Below, piece after piece: positions 18,200 to 26,379 of a stretch of DNA of 64,000 nucleotides (its first letter is position 1; each line of letters begins with the position of its first letter). The stretch is from Chitinophagaceae bacterium (GTDB lineage Bacteria > Bacteroidota > Bacteroidia > Chitinophagales > Chitinophagaceae). The translations under genes and the position numbers were made by a program. The notes beneath the pieces are model-generated. The model ran no database searches and was not told the DNA's origin. It saw only the letters and a program-made list of their open reading frames with translations. The stretch is from assembly GCA_016722465.1 (NCBI GenBank), contig JADKJC010000001.1:1736001-1800000 (forward strand). The letters run 5' to 3'.

Positions 18200-19570
18200 T
18201 TAAATCTCCCTTTTGGAGGGTGGGGAGGCCAGGTGCTCCGGCATTTTTTCCATTTGCTCAATATACTCCAATGTTTCTTTTTCTCTTATCAAATGATGCT
18301 GACCTTTCTCATCTATCAACACTACGTTTGGCCGCATTTGAATAAACTGCATCCACTGCGTCATGTTATAAGCGCCCACCCGGTGAACCACCACCTGGTC
18401 GCCACGGTTGAGCAATGGCATGTTGATCGTTTGCCTTACCACATCTATGTTCATACACAGTGGGCCATACAATACCGTGTCTTCTGTATGGTGGGTAAAG
18501 TCCTGGGCCGGGCTTATTTTATGTTCGTACCAGAATGCGGTGAACAATATGTTCACACCAAAATCCATAATGGTGGCACGGCGGCCGTCACTCAATCTTT
18601 TATTGGCTAGTACAGATCCGAGTAAATAGCCTGCATCATCTATCAATGCCCGGCCACATTCTAAAATCAGCAATGGCAACTCTTCAGTTTTAAATCCATA
18701 ATTGAGCAGCACATTCGTAATAGCTTCTGCAAATTCATCAATGGATGGAATGGTGTCTTTTGCAGGAAGATAAGAACCCCTCAAATCATTGGCAGTGGGT
18801 AAGCCACCGCCCATATCTATATATTGAATCGTTGTGTTGAGTTGTGTTTTACAGTTCCAGGCAAGATCACAGAGTTTACTGGCGGCGATCGCATAAGCGC
18901 TTGTCACCATCATATAGGTGCCGATATGGCAATGCAATCCTGTTAAGTTCAATTTACCGGAGGCTAAAATTTTAGTGAGTGCCTGCCAGGCGGTGCCGTT
19001 CTCATAGTTAAAACCAAACCTGTCCCAGATAGGATAAATACCCGTATCCATATTCACCCTGATGGCTACCCTTGGTTTTTTGTTCATCTTGTCGGCAAGG
19101 TCTATCAGCTGATACATTTCATCAAAGTGATCAATGTGAATGAGCGAATCGTTATTGATAGCCAGCTCTAATTCTTCATTCGTTTTCTCCGGTCCGTTAA
19201 AAATTCTTTTATTACCCGGTACACCGTTGCCCAATGCTTTGCGGTATTCAAAGCCACTTACCACTTCGCCCCAGCTACCTTCCTGGTGAAAGATATTGCA
19301 CACGGCATTGATGTAATTGGTTTTGTAGCTCCATGCAAACTGCACTTTGGGATAGCGGGTGCTGAAAGCCCTTACCGCATTTTTATACGTGCTGCGGATG
19401 GTACGTTCGCTCAGTACAAATACCGGCGAGCCATAGGTTTCTATCAGGCGCTTTACCGGAACTCCATCAATTTGTTTTACCGGCTCGTACTCAGTACGGG
19501 TGCCGAACTTGTTCATCAGGCCTGCATTCATTTTTAAGATCAACGGCCGTTCGTATGGTAGTTTGGTCAT
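18200..19570 (-). CDS. PLP-dependent amino-acid decarboxylase (alanine racemase/DAP decarboxylase fold)
   Basis: 456 residues of the fold type III decarboxylase family (LysA, ornithine/arginine, siderophore-type decarboxylases). Lys83 in FAWSYKTN is the expected PLP Schiff-base lysine. Further motifs are HCHIGT, YIDMGGGLP (phosphate-binding glycine loop), LILECGRALI (usually EPGR), YGPLCMNIDVV (the C-terminal active-site Cys and Asp) and VGAYNMTQW. The substrate cannot be set from the sequence; the divergence from canonical LysA motifs and the context argue for a specialised pathway. The last residues (SPPSKREI) and the stop codon are written by a palindromic repeat (18201-18230). Confidence 0.88.
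   Translation of the reverse strand: MTKLPYERPLILKMNAGLMNKFGTRTEYEPVKQIDGVPVKRLIETYGSPVFVLSERTIRSTYKNAVRAFSTRYPKVQFAWSYKTNYINAVCNIFHQEGSWGEVVSGFEYRKALGNGVPGNKRIFNGPEKTNEELELAINNDSLIHIDHFDEMYQLIDLADKMNKKPRVAIRVNMDTGIYPIWDRFGFNYENGTAWQALTKILASGKLNLTGLHCHIGTYMMVTSAYAIAASKLCDLAWNCKTQLNTTIQYIDMGGGLPTANDLRGSYLPAKDTIPSIDEFAEAITNVLLNYGFKTEELPLLILECGRALIDDAGYLLGSVLANKRLSDGRRATIMDFGVNILFTAFWYEHKISPAQDFTHHTEDTVLYGPLCMNIDVVRQTINMPLLNRGDQVVVHRVGAYNMTQWMQFIQMRPNVVLIDEKGQHHLIREKETLEYIEQMEKMPEHLASPPSKREI
18201..18230. repeat. Interspersed repeat forming the 3' end of the decarboxylase gene
   Basis: TAAATCTCCCTTTTGGAGGG, then TGGGGAGGCC. A palindromic core (CTCCCTTTTGGAGGG). On the minus strand it encodes the last codons and the TAA stop. 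Confidence 0.55.
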
Positions 19571-19925
19571 GGTTGGTTTAATTTTTTATTTATTGGTAGT
19601 CAGCTTTTGAATTTCTATTTGACTTCAGTGGCGTTGCATCCCGAATGCTTTCGGGATAAGATATTTCTTTACTCATCTTTTAGCGACGGGATTTGCCCAT
19701 CGTTATGATATGCCGCCCTTTCAGGGCTAAGCGTAATTTGCGTTTTTTATCAGCGAAGGGTTGCACCCGCCGTGATTCATATTCAACCCCGTTGGGGTTA
19801 CATTCAATATTAATTTGCGTATCCTGTATTTCCATTTGCAATTAGCAAATAATCCTTAAGCCCACCTATGCTGAAGTGTGCTGTTATTTTAGAGATTTGT
19901 CTTAAAGTCCTCCTTCTTGGGGGAT
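19571..19925. repeat. Intergenic block of dispersed hairpin repeats
   Basis: 355 bases between the decarboxylase and ATP-grasp genes with no ORF. It holds ATCCCGAATGCTTTCGGGAT (19638-19657), then a composite element at about 19681-19801 with GCGACGGGATTTGCCCATCG, GCCCTTTCAGGGC and AACCCCGTTGGGGTT hairpins. The palindrome AAGTCCTCCTTCTTGGGGG follows at 19904-19934 and overlaps the end of the ATP-grasp gene (stop codon and last codon). Elements of this look are common between Bacteroidota genes. No promoter was identified. Confidence 0.6.
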
Positions 19926-20981
19926 TTATGGGGCTGTTTCCCCATATCCGCTGATCTGCTGAAACTCTTTCACATCAGTAATATGGTCCCATGAATAGCG
20001 GATAAATATTTTGCCCACTTCATATCCTTCGTATGGCTGCACATCTTCACCCATTGCCAGTCTTGCCAATGCTGCAGGCTGGTTTTGCCCGGCACCTGCT
20101 GTTAAATAAATCCATGCCGGAAAGCGTGGGTTAATCTCCATAATGTATGGTACACCCGATACAGTACGCATGATTTCCAGTTCGCAGCCGCCTTTCCAGT
20201 TGGTAGCTTTTACAAATGTTCTGGCAAGCTCAATCAATGATTCATCTTCCAATGTAATTCCTGCCCATGCTTTTCCTTTATCAGTGATGTATAATTTTCT
20301 CATGGGAATGATGCTGGTGGCATTTCCCTTACCATCGCCCAGTACCGCAATATTGATCTCAGTGCCGGTGATAAACTGTTGCACAATGATGGGGAAGCCC
20401 CATTTGGCACTGAGTTTATAAAATGCCTTTTGTGCCTGCTCCAGTGTATGTGCAATAATGGCATCATAAAACTTTCCTTTTACCACCAGTGGATAACCCA
20501 ATGCTTCCGCACAACCATACAATTCATTGCTGTTGTAAATGATCCTGTCGGCCGGAACGGAAAGGCCGTACTTCAATCCAAACTGGTAAAGATTTATTTT
20601 ATCCCTTGCATCAAACTGTTCCTGTGTTGGCAAAAAGGTTTGTATGCCAACCGATCTTAACGAAGGGCCGATCTTAATAAAATTGTACAGCTCTGCATCA
20701 AAGTTTGGAATGAGTACGTTGATATTCTCCTTTCGATGAATATATTGTAATCTTGAAAGCAAGGCATCGCTGCCTGCAGAAGGGTAAGGTATTTGATAGG
20801 TTTTATCTACCACATCATGCAGGTAAATACCTGGCTCCAGTGTTTCGTATGCCAGCCCGATAATGCGTACATGGGGCAGGCCATCTCTCAAGGCCCTTAT
20901 CACCGCCACGCCCGGGCCTGGACTGTCAATGGCATTTAAGCCTGTTACAGCAATCACTAGCGGTTGGTTATGTTCAGCCAT
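19926..20981 (-). CDS. ATP-grasp ligase (carbamoyl-phosphate-synthase-like)
   Basis: 351 residues. The N-terminal third is a Rossmann-like pre-ATP-grasp domain (VIAVTGLNAIDSPGPGVAVI). The ATP-grasp core follows (LGYPLVVKGKFYDA for the ATP lysine, IIVQQFITGTEINIAVLGD) and ends with the metal-binding YIMEINPRFP motif and WIYLTAGAGQNQP. Enzymes of this fold join a carboxylate to an amine or thiol via an acyl-phosphate. The partner substrate is unknown. It lies 29 bp downstream of a PqqD-like gene and upstream of a PLP decarboxylase, suggesting peptide or amino-acid conjugate chemistry. Confidence 0.85.
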   Translation of the reverse strand: MAEHNQPLVIAVTGLNAIDSPGPGVAVIRALRDGLPHVRIIGLAYETLEPGIYLHDVVDKTYQIPYPSAGSDALLSRLQYIHRKENINVLIPNFDAELYNFIKIGPSLRSVGIQTFLPTQEQFDARDKINLYQFGLKYGLSVPADRIIYNSNELYGCAEALGYPLVVKGKFYDAIIAHTLEQAQKAFYKLSAKWGFPIIVQQFITGTEINIAVLGDGKGNATSIIPMRKLYITDKGKAWAGITLEDESLIELARTFVKATNWKGGCELEIMRTVSGVPYIMEINPRFPAWIYLTAGAGQNQPAALARLAMGEDVQPYEGYEVGKIFIRYSWDHITDVKEFQQISGYGETAP

Positions 20982-21010
20982 TCAGTTTTTTTACGGTAAA
21001 ATATTTCAGG

Positions 21011-21253
21011 TTATATATCGAGCAGGTTGGCTTCTCTTAACTGGGCGGTAAAATCATCCCAGTCTTTTTCAAGATTATTGGCATCTGTATCGTATTTAAC
21101 AAGGATATTTTTTTTGATATCGGAAATTGCAGCACCCTCTTTCAGTTGCAGTAAAATTTCTGATGCCAGGGGGTTAGCAGAAAAAGAATCACCGGTACCG
21201 GGGTTAAAAATGAATCCAGATTCACTGGTGGCAATGTTTTTTTTCAATCGCAT
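21011..21253 (-). CDS. PqqD-like small protein (possible RiPP recognition element fold)
   Basis: 80 residues: GFIFNPGTGDSFSANPLASEILLQLKEGAAISDIKKNILVKYD, then NLEKDWDDFTAQLREANLLD. This is the PqqD pattern (three beta strands, then a winged helix bundle with a Pro-x-Ala/Gly-x-x-I/L core). PqqD-like domains bind leader peptides and hand them to modifying enzymes. It is the first gene of the minus-strand cluster, 29 bp before the ATP-grasp gene. No pqqA, pqqC or pqqE is present, so it is not evidence for PQQ synthesis. No precursor peptide was found nearby. Confidence 0.75.
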   Translation of the reverse strand: MRLKKNIATSESGFIFNPGTGDSFSANPLASEILLQLKEGAAISDIKKNILVKYDTDANNLEKDWDDFTAQLREANLLDI

Positions 21254-21292
21254 ACAAGTTGGTTAAGACTAAGCTGGTATTAAAAAGTTTAA

Positions 21293-21300
21293 GCAAATAT
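21293..21300 (-). promoter_or_regulatory. Possible -7 box upstream of the PqqD-like gene
   Basis: On the minus strand GATATTTG matches TAnnTTTG at seven of eight positions, about 40 bases before the ATG at 21253. It touches the inverted repeat listed next. Confidence 0.3.
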
Positions 21301-21350
21301 CTTTCACAACACGAAACTTTTAAAACTAATGGGTAAACGTTGTGAAAGAT
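21299..21350. promoter_or_regulatory. Perfect 12-bp inverted repeat, possible operator or hairpin
   Basis: ATCTTTCACAAC (21299-21310) and GTTGTGAAAGAT (21339-21350) are exact inverse complements 28 bases apart. They lie in the gap between the PqqD-like gene and the GNAT gene. The proximal arm overlaps the putative -7 box, as expected for a repressor site; a cruciform or RNA hairpin is also possible. Confidence 0.45.
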
Positions 21351-21402
21351 GCGAAGTATTAGAAGTTGTTTTTATAAAAAACCTGCGCACGGAAATTATT
21401 TT

Positions 21403-21906
21403 TTACCAGGCCCGTAGTTTTACCCAGATATAATCATCCATTAATACACCGTTTTTCAACACGGCTTTTCTTCTGACGCCCTCTAAATAAAAACCATTTT
21501 TCTCCAGCACTCTCATACTGGCTTTATTTGTTTCAAACACTTCCGCATAAAGGCGGATGACATCGAAATAATAAAAAGTATATTCAATCATTTGCCTGAT
21601 GGCTTCTGTGGCAATACCTTTCCCCCACCAGGCTTCACCGATCCAGTAGCCCAGTTCGGCAGACATTACATAAACATCACTGTTAAGAATAAGGCCGATA
21701 CCACCAACAGCCTCACCGTCTACATCAATAGCAAAATTTACCACAGGTGTTGCGTCAATTGTTTTATTAAGCCAGTCCTTTCCTGCCTCTTCCGTATAGG
21801 GGTATGGAAAATAATTACGAAGGTTATTCCAGATGTTGATATTATTGGCATTAAGCACCAGGCTTTGCAGGTCATTTGCTGTCCATTGTCTTATTAATAC
21901 CGCCAT
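21403..21906 (-). CDS. GNAT-family N-acetyltransferase (RimJ/RimL-like)
   Basis: 167 residues from ATG 21906 (a longer frame needs a non-ATG start). Acetyltransf_3 pattern: LGYWIGEAWWGKGIATEAIRQMIEYTF is the acetyl-CoA loop, followed by VFETNKASMRVLEKNGFYLEGVRRKAVLKNG. Such enzymes acetylate protein N-termini or small amines. Substrate unknown. Same strand as the PqqD cluster but separated from it by a 149-bp gap with an inverted repeat, so probably its own unit. Confidence 0.9.
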   Translation of the reverse strand: MAVLIRQWTANDLQSLVLNANNINIWNNLRNYFPYPYTEEAGKDWLNKTIDATPVVNFAIDVDGEAVGGIGLILNSDVYVMSAELGYWIGEAWWGKGIATEAIRQMIEYTFYYFDVIRLYAEVFETNKASMRVLEKNGFYLEGVRRKAVLKNGVLMDDYIWVKLRAW

Positions 21907-22179
21907 AGCCGAAAGATATATATTTAGCTTGATATTTAACTTGGACGTTAAAAAGTGCAAGAAGCTTCTTTTAATCAATTTTTTTTGAAATGGCAGGCCG
22001 ATTTATTTTTTTTGAATAGCAACTCAAAGCTTTTTTTATCCGTTCTGTCTATTCCGGCAAATACAGTTGCTTAAATATTGAGTGTAACCAACATGAAATA
22101 ACAGGGCTTTCATTTAATATTCACAGCATTTCTGTAATTTACAAATCCACGTCTTTTTCAACAGTCAAAACCAAAACAG

Positions 22180-23532
22180 ATGAAATTATTTTTATCCGCT
22201 GCTTTACTGTCATTTATTTTATTGTCACATCCTACCATTGCCCAGCCTGTGCTTAGTTTAAGCCCTGTTATTACCGGCTTATCACAACCCATGCAGGTAG
22301 TACATGCAGGAGATAATAGCGGCAGAATTTTTATTGTTCAAAAAGGCGGTATCATCAGGGTATTTGACAAGGCCTATGCCTCGCTGGGTACTTTTCTTAC
22401 TGTTACAGGCATTACTTCTTCTGGTGAAAGAGGCTTGCTTAGTCTGGCCTTTCACCCTGACTATATTAATAATGGTCTATTTTATGTTTATTATACCAAT
22501 GGCACCGGTAGCCTTGAACTGGCAAGGTATAAAGTAAGTGCCAACCCGAATGTAGCAGATGCTACATCAAAAGTTATTTTAAAAACAATACTGCATCCCA
22601 CCAATACCAATCACAATGGTGGTGAATTGCATTTTGGCCCTGAAGGATACCTTTATCTTTCTACGGGTGATGGTGGCGGTGGCGGCGATTTGCCCAACAA
22701 TGCCCAGACAACAACAGTACTCTTGGGGAAAATGCTGCGTTTTGCAGTAGATACCTCCTCTGTTGCTCCATATTATAGCGTACCTGCTGATAATCCATTT
22801 GCAAATGAGGTATTTGCTTATGGTTTAAGGAATCCTTTTCGCTGGAGCTTTGACAAGCTGAATTATGATATGTGGATTGGAGATGTGGGCCAGGATTCTT
22901 ATGAGGAGATTAATCACAAGCGGTATGACTCCACAAAAGGAGTAAACTATGGCTGGCGTTGTTATGAAGGAAACAATACTTACAACACCACTGGCTGTGG
23001 CCCAATTTCAAACTATAGTTTTCCCGTGTTGGCCTACTCAACTCCCAGTCCTTCGGGGTCTATAACCGGTGGCACAGTGTATCGGGGAGAAACATACCTT
23101 AGCCTGCAGGGTTACTATGTTGGAACCGATTTTTACACAGGGCGTTTTTTCAAAATCAAATATGATTCACTGGCACATACTTATGACACCTCATCACAGT
23201 TAATTACGCCAACTGGTATTTCAGATTTTGGAGAAACGGAAAACGGCGAACTCTATGCCACCTGCCTTAATAATGGGAATGTTTACAGGGTCGTGTCCAA
23301 CGGTTCTATTCAGTATACATTTACCGGCAATGGTAACTGGGATGTAGCCGGTAACTGGAGTAATAATACAATCCCACCATCGACATTACCAGCCGGCTGT
23401 GTTATTGCAATCAGACCTGTTACAAATGGAGAATGTGTACTGAATGTACAGCAGACAATACCGGCAGGAACTAAAATAATTATTGAAAATAACAAGCAGT
23501 TCAGGATCAATGGAAATCTGACAGTGCAGTAA
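22180..23532 (+). CDS. Secreted PQQ-dependent sugar dehydrogenase-like beta-propeller
   Basis: 450 residues with a signal peptide (MKLFLSAALLSFILLSHPTIA-QP). Residues about 25-370 are a six-bladed glucose/sorbosone dehydrogenase propeller: ERGLLSLAFHPDY, TNHNGGELHFGPEGYLYLSTGDGG (with the conserved His and Asp of the calcium/PQQ site), EVFAYGLRNPFRWSFD, DMWIGDVGQDSYEEIN and GVNYGWRCYEG. Members oxidise sugars at a PQQ site in the periplasm or outside; some lack activity. Residues about 375-450 form a separate C-terminal domain (FTGNGNWDVAGNWSNNTIP), similar to the tail of the VCBS protein at 1012. There is no T9SS type A tail. Confidence 0.88.
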   Translation: MKLFLSAALLSFILLSHPTIAQPVLSLSPVITGLSQPMQVVHAGDNSGRIFIVQKGGIIRVFDKAYASLGTFLTVTGITSSGERGLLSLAFHPDYINNGLFYVYYTNGTGSLELARYKVSANPNVADATSKVILKTILHPTNTNHNGGELHFGPEGYLYLSTGDGGGGGDLPNNAQTTTVLLGKMLRFAVDTSSVAPYYSVPADNPFANEVFAYGLRNPFRWSFDKLNYDMWIGDVGQDSYEEINHKRYDSTKGVNYGWRCYEGNNTYNTTGCGPISNYSFPVLAYSTPSPSGSITGGTVYRGETYLSLQGYYVGTDFYTGRFFKIKYDSLAHTYDTSSQLITPTGISDFGETENGELYATCLNNGNVYRVVSNGSIQYTFTGNGNWDVAGNWSNNTIPPSTLPAGCVIAIRPVTNGECVLNVQQTIPAGTKIIIENNKQFRINGNLTVQ

Positions 23533-23552
23533 ATTACTCAATTTAAACCAGG

Positions 23553-24047
23553 TCAAGCTGCATATTCCACCATGTGTTCTTTTGCAACTGGTAAAGAAAG
23601 ATACCAGCACAGGCCCAGCAACAGGTAATTATTTTCAACACTACTGTTTGCTTTTGCAGTTGAAGCAGCGCTGCTGGAAGCGGCATCTAAAAAACAGTTT
23701 AATATAGGCATTCCGGATTCGCTATCATGAATAATCAGTTCACCTGACGGGCTGTTTGATATTTGATAATCATATTTTTTTGATTCAATGGTTACTGACC
23801 CTTCTTTACCAAACCATTTGTCATAGTTCATATGGCCTATCTCCATATCATACTCATTGTGGAAAATATATTTACCGGTAAGGGCACCGGTACTTTCAAT
23901 GAAAAACAGCCGGTGATTCCCTTCGCAATTCATACGTACACTGTGGTGAACCGGGTTGTATTTTATAACCATAATACATTTGTCATGCTCAACCAGGTGA
24001 TATTCCTGTATTAACGACTGGAGGCTGTTTACCAAAACCCATTTCAT
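23553..24047 (-). CDS. Hypothetical protein
   Basis: 164 residues without a signal peptide. Residues 1-120 are mostly beta strands (CIMVIKYNPVHHSVRM, HRLFFIESTGALTGKYIFHNEYDMEIGHM, ESKKYDYQI, GELIIHDSES), a pattern that could fit a LURP-one/tubby-like fold. A Ser/Ala-rich linker (AASSSAASTAKANSS) precedes a final short hydrophobic segment (NYLLLGLCWYLSLPVA). I do not recognise the family. It is convergent with the sugar dehydrogenase gene (20 bp apart). Confidence 0.55.
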   Translation of the reverse strand: MKWVLVNSLQSLIQEYHLVEHDKCIMVIKYNPVHHSVRMNCEGNHRLFFIESTGALTGKYIFHNEYDMEIGHMNYDKWFGKEGSVTIESKKYDYQISNSPSGELIIHDSESGMPILNCFLDAASSSAASTAKANSSVENNYLLLGLCWYLSLPVAKEHMVEYAA

Positions 24048-24504
24048 ATTGCAACTATTAAAGGTAAAAATTACGCAATAACTATCCTACATGCAATGGC
24101 AGGGAGATTTGGTAACAATTAATTAATACAGGAGAGTAACTTAATTTTTTTTGTTCACTAATAAGTGAAGTTAGTCCCGTTGTTGTTTAACAAATTCCCT
24201 TTTTGGGGTATTGCACAGGCGGTAAAAAAGTTCCATTTTGCATATATAACATGCTTTGCTTGTATAGTTTACCTGGCCCGTTTTCTTCCGTACATTATCT
24301 ATATGCCTGTACCTGAAATCAACCACAGATGGGCATTTCCGTACCTTTTTTATAACTAAAATATACCCAGTGAAATCAACAACTAAAAAATTTGTCAAAA
24401 AAATTGCTAATTTTGTTAGTGTTAATAAAAGAAACCCATTATCTTTGATTTCGAAATTAATTTTACAACGCACAATCAGATACATCACTTAAAAAAATCT
24501 AACA
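24048..24504. other. Intergenic region upstream of recA
   Basis: About 460 bases with only overlapping spurious frames. It holds the short palindrome TTCACTAATAAGTGAA (24154-24169) and the recA promoter near 24412-24447. I see no LexA-type operator that I could name with confidence. Confidence 0.5.
24412..24447 (+). promoter_or_regulatory. recA promoter
   Basis: TATCTTTG at 24440-24447 is a perfect -7 box. TTTG at 24412-24415 may be the -33 element, although the 24-base spacing is long. The leader would be about 50 bases. Confidence 0.5.
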
Positions 24505-25506
24505 ATGAGTAACGCAGAAAAATTAAAGGCGCTGAAGTTAACCATGGATAAAATTGATAAAGACTTCGGAAAAGGATCGGTAATGATAATGGGTGAAAAG
24601 ACCCACGTAGAACAGGAAGTGATTTCAACAGGGTCGCTTGGATTGGATGTAGCATTGGGTATTGGTGGATTGCCCAAAGGAAGGGTAGTGGAAATTTACG
24701 GACCAGAAAGTAGTGGTAAAACCACCGTTGCAACGCATGTAATTGCAGAGGCCCAAAAGAAAGGAGGCATGTGTGCTTTTATTGATGCAGAGCATGCATT
24801 TGACAGTGTTTATGCACAAAAATTAGGAGTAGATATAGATAATTTATTGATCTCTCAACCAGATTATGGTGAGCAGGCGTTGGAAATTGCAGACCGCCTC
24901 ATTCTGTCTGGAGCACTGGATGTGGTGGTAATTGATTCCGTAGCCGCATTGGTTCCTAAAAGTGAATTGGAAGGAGAAATGGGCGACAGTAAAATGGGGC
25001 TACAGGCAAGGTTGATGAGCCAGGCATTGCGTAAGCTGACTGCTACCATTTCAAAAACGAATTGCTGCTGCATATTCATTAACCAGCTAAGGGAGAAAAT
25101 AGGTGTGATGTTCGGTAATCCTGAAACCACTACCGGAGGTAATGCATTAAAATTCTATGCTTCTGTAAGATTAGATATCCGCCGTATGGCCCAGATAAAG
25201 GATGGCGATACAGCAACCGGCAACAGGGTAAAAGTAAAAGTGGTTAAGAATAAAGTGGCACCTCCATTCCGCAATGCTGAATTTGATATAATTTTTGGAG
25301 AGGGTATTTCTAAAGTAGGTGAAATTATTGACATGGGTGTAGAAATGGGCATTGTACAAAAAAGTGGCAGCTGGTTCAGTTATGATGCTAATAAATTGGG
25401 ACAGGGCAGGGACTCTGTAAAAGAACTTCTGCGTGATAATCCGGAAATGGCCGCAGAAATTGAAGCTAAAATAAGGGCTAAGATAGCAGAGATGCAGGCA
25501 GTGTAA
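24505..25506 (+). CDS. recA: Recombinase RecA
   Basis: 333 residues. Walker A GPESSGKT at 66-73, Walker [11 protein letters not shown], the L1 loop ([22 protein letters not shown]) and the L2 loop ([19 protein letters not shown]) with the KFYAS motif. It forms ATP-dependent filaments on single-stranded DNA, drives strand exchange and activates LexA-type cleavage. The length is typical, with a short acidic C-terminus. It is a single-gene unit with its own promoter and terminator. Confidence 0.98.
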   Translation: MSNAEKLKALKLTMDKIDKDFGKGSVMIMGEKTHVEQEVISTGSLGLDVALGIGGLPKGRVVEIYGPESSGKTTVATHVIAEAQKKGGMCAFIDAEHAFDSVYAQKLGVDIDNLLISQPDYGEQALEIADRLILSGALDVVVIDSVAALVPKSELEGEMGDSKMGLQARLMSQALRKLTATISKTNCCCIFINQLREKIGVMFGNPETTTGGNALKFYASVRLDIRRMAQIKDGDTATGNRVKVKVVKNKVAPPFRNAEFDIIFGEGISKVGEIIDMGVEMGIVQKSGSWFSYDANKLGQGRDSVKELLRDNPEMAAEIEAKIRAKIAEMQAV

Positions 25507-25536
25507 ATTTTCGTTAGATGGGTTAGTAAATATAAG

Positions 25537-25562
25537 ACCGCTCTTTTTAGGGCGGTTTTTTA
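25537..25562 (+). terminator. recA terminator
   Basis: ACCGCTC pairs with GGGCGGT (one G-T) around a short T-rich loop and is followed by seven T. Confidence 0.8.
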
Positions 25563-25604
25563 ATTATGAGCGAATAAAATAATGAGTTGATCAGATTAAT
25601 TATA

Positions 25605-26287
25605 CTATAGTGTAATTGCTTCAGGTACATACGATGAAAAAAAGGATACTGGCATGCTGCAACAAATATTGATCAAGCTGAAGCTGCGATTATTTTTTGC
25701 ATTTACAAATTCAAGCATTCCTTCTCTTCCCGGTTCTTTCCCGGAGCCTGATTTTTTAATACCGCCAAACAGGAGCTTTGGATCAGTTTTTACTAGGAAA
25801 TTTATGAAAACAGAACCGCTTTGAATTTTTCTTGCCATGGAAATCCCCTTTTCCATATCCCCGGTCCAGATACTGCCGCAGAGACCATAAGAGGAATCAT
25901 TAGCAATGGCAATTGCTTCAGTTTCATCACTGGCTGTTATAACGGTACCCAATGGCCCAAATGTTTCCTGGTCAAACACAGGCATCCCTTTTTTTACATT
26001 CATCAGTAAAGACGGCGGAAAATTGCAACCACTTACACCACCCCCATTTATAAGTTGTGCCCCAAGCTGAATGGATTGCTTCATTTGCCAATAGAGTTTC
26101 ACTGAAAGATCAAGCATTGCCATTGGTGCAGTGGTTGTGTTGTTATCAAAAGGATCTCCCTGCTTTAGTTTTATTATTCCATCATTTAACTCCTGCAAAA
26201 AATCATTCATGGCATCCTTCCATACAATAATGGATATTCAGCAATTACCTGTTGGGTATATGGAAAAATGGATTGAAACATTTTCAT
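25605..26287 (-). pseudogene. Succinate-semialdehyde-type aldehyde dehydrogenase with an internal deletion
   Basis: The first 25 codons from ATG 26287 (MKMFQSIFPYTQQVIAEYPLLYGRMP, stop) match the N-terminus of SSADH-type enzymes. The next frame begins at once (26210, NDFLQELNDGIIKLKQGDPFD) and continues into the C-terminal half (QETFGPLGTVITASDETEAIAIANDSSYGLCGSIWTGD, then FGGIKKSGSGKEPGREGMLEFVN). About 250 residues in between are absent, including the NAD-binding fold and the catalytic Cys and Glu. The C-terminal tail after EFVNAK is also unlike the family. It cannot be a working dehydrogenase. Confidence 0.85.
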
Positions 26288-26379
26288 ACTGATTGTAATA
26301 TTGAACGAATAGATTGTAAAACTATTTGCTTTTGCTAAATTGTATAATAATAAAATCCTTACAACTACAATGGCTATCA

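Noticed and set aside
18131..18610. 159-codon plus-strand frame opposite the decarboxylase end
   Set aside because: Antisense shadow that also reads through the palindromic repeat.
21011..23532. PqqD-like gene near a PQQ-type sugar dehydrogenase read as a PQQ operon
   Set aside because: They are on opposite strands, 900 bp apart with a GNAT gene between them, and no pqqA, pqqB, pqqC or pqqE is present. PqqD-like domains occur in many peptide-modifying clusters.
24171..24488. 105-codon minus-strand frame upstream of recA
   Set aside because: Covers the recA promoter region, has no recognisable domain and a Lys/Phe/Ile composition expected from AT-rich non-coding DNA.
12912..25506. recX and recA as one operon
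   Set aside because: They are 11 kb apart on opposite strands with separate signals.
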